Origin: Alphaproteobacteria bacterium | GTDB taxonomy: Bacteria > Pseudomonadota > Alphaproteobacteria > Puniceispirillales > Puniceispirillaceae | Length of the DNA: 12,977 bases | Assembly: GCA_009936885.1 (NCBI GenBank) | Contig: JAACDT010000195.1 | Location: 1-12,977, forward strand | Direction: 5' to 3' | In this document: positions 12,913 through 12,977 of the stretch, in pieces | How positions within the stretch are numbered: the first letter of the stretch is position 1 | Layout of the letters: each line of letters begins with the position of its first letter | The notes under the pieces: generated by a model | Database searches by the model: none | Told to the model about the DNA's origin: nothing | What the model saw: only the letters and a program-made list of their open reading frames with translations | Position numbers and translations under genes: made by a program

Positions 12913-12977
12913 ATGAACAGACTATTTATTGACCTAATCGGCACTTCACAATCTTTGAAGATTTTTCTCACAAAAAG
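12913..12977 (+). CDS. Possible 5' end of a gene running off the window
   Basis: From ATG at 12913 the frame stays open for 21 codons to the edge (MNRLFIDLIGTSQSLKIFLT). An in-frame TAG at 12895-12897 limits the start. TAGGGG lies about 12 bases upstream, which is a distant but possible ribosome-binding site. Too short to identify; it could be a chance frame. Confidence 0.3.
   Translation, partial: MNRLFIDLIGTSQSLKIFLTK

Overview
The window is AT-rich bacterial DNA packed with metabolic genes, most of them read from the minus strand. The gene families (crotonase, DUF1330, pirins, HHE hemerythrin, AEC transporter, Gfo/Idh/MocA oxidoreductase) and the codon use would suit a marine, low-GC alphaproteobacterium. 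This is an impression only, because the window carries no rRNA, tRNA or other phylogenetic marker. I see no mobile element, CRISPR array, tRNA or phage gene.

Layout. (1) Positions 1-1497: the 3' end of an unknown plus-strand gene, a minus-strand enoyl-CoA hydratase, and a divergent DUF1330 gene. The intergenic region between these last two is rich in dyad symmetry. (2) Positions 1524-5649: a compact minus-strand operon read in the order DapA/NanA-family aldolase, BauB-like cupin, zinc alcohol dehydrogenase, quinone oxidoreductase-like MDR, VOC protein. Most of its genes have good Shine-Dalgarno sites, and the cupin SD overlaps the aldolase stop codon. The content suggests catabolism of a small hydroxy or keto compound, but the substrate cannot be read from sequence. 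A small winged-helix protein (5754-6056) lies just upstream and is a candidate regulator. (3) Positions 6243-6968: a lone plus-strand protein that I do not firmly recognise, with a Rossmann-like start and a weak resemblance to DUF115/GT42-type proteins. (4) Positions 7061-11714: a second minus-strand run with Gfo/Idh/MocA oxidoreductase, AEC permease, HHE hemerythrin and two different pirins. This could be a transport and oxidation module with redox-responsive accessory genes. (5) Positions 11886-12977: two minus-strand hypotheticals (147 aa, convincing; 76 aa, doubtful), then AT-rich DNA and the possible 5' end of a plus-strand gene at the window edge.

Several starts were moved from the longest open frame to an internal ATG with a Shine-Dalgarno site: the crotonase to 934, DUF1330 to 1195, the aldolase to 5649, the hemerythrin to 9656 and the Gfo oxidoreductase to 11714.

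I found no clear new multi-gene system. The best candidates for a second look are the orphan Rossmann-like protein, the aldolase-cupin-ADH-QOR-VOC operon with its putative regulator, and several strong inverted repeats in the regulatory regions.
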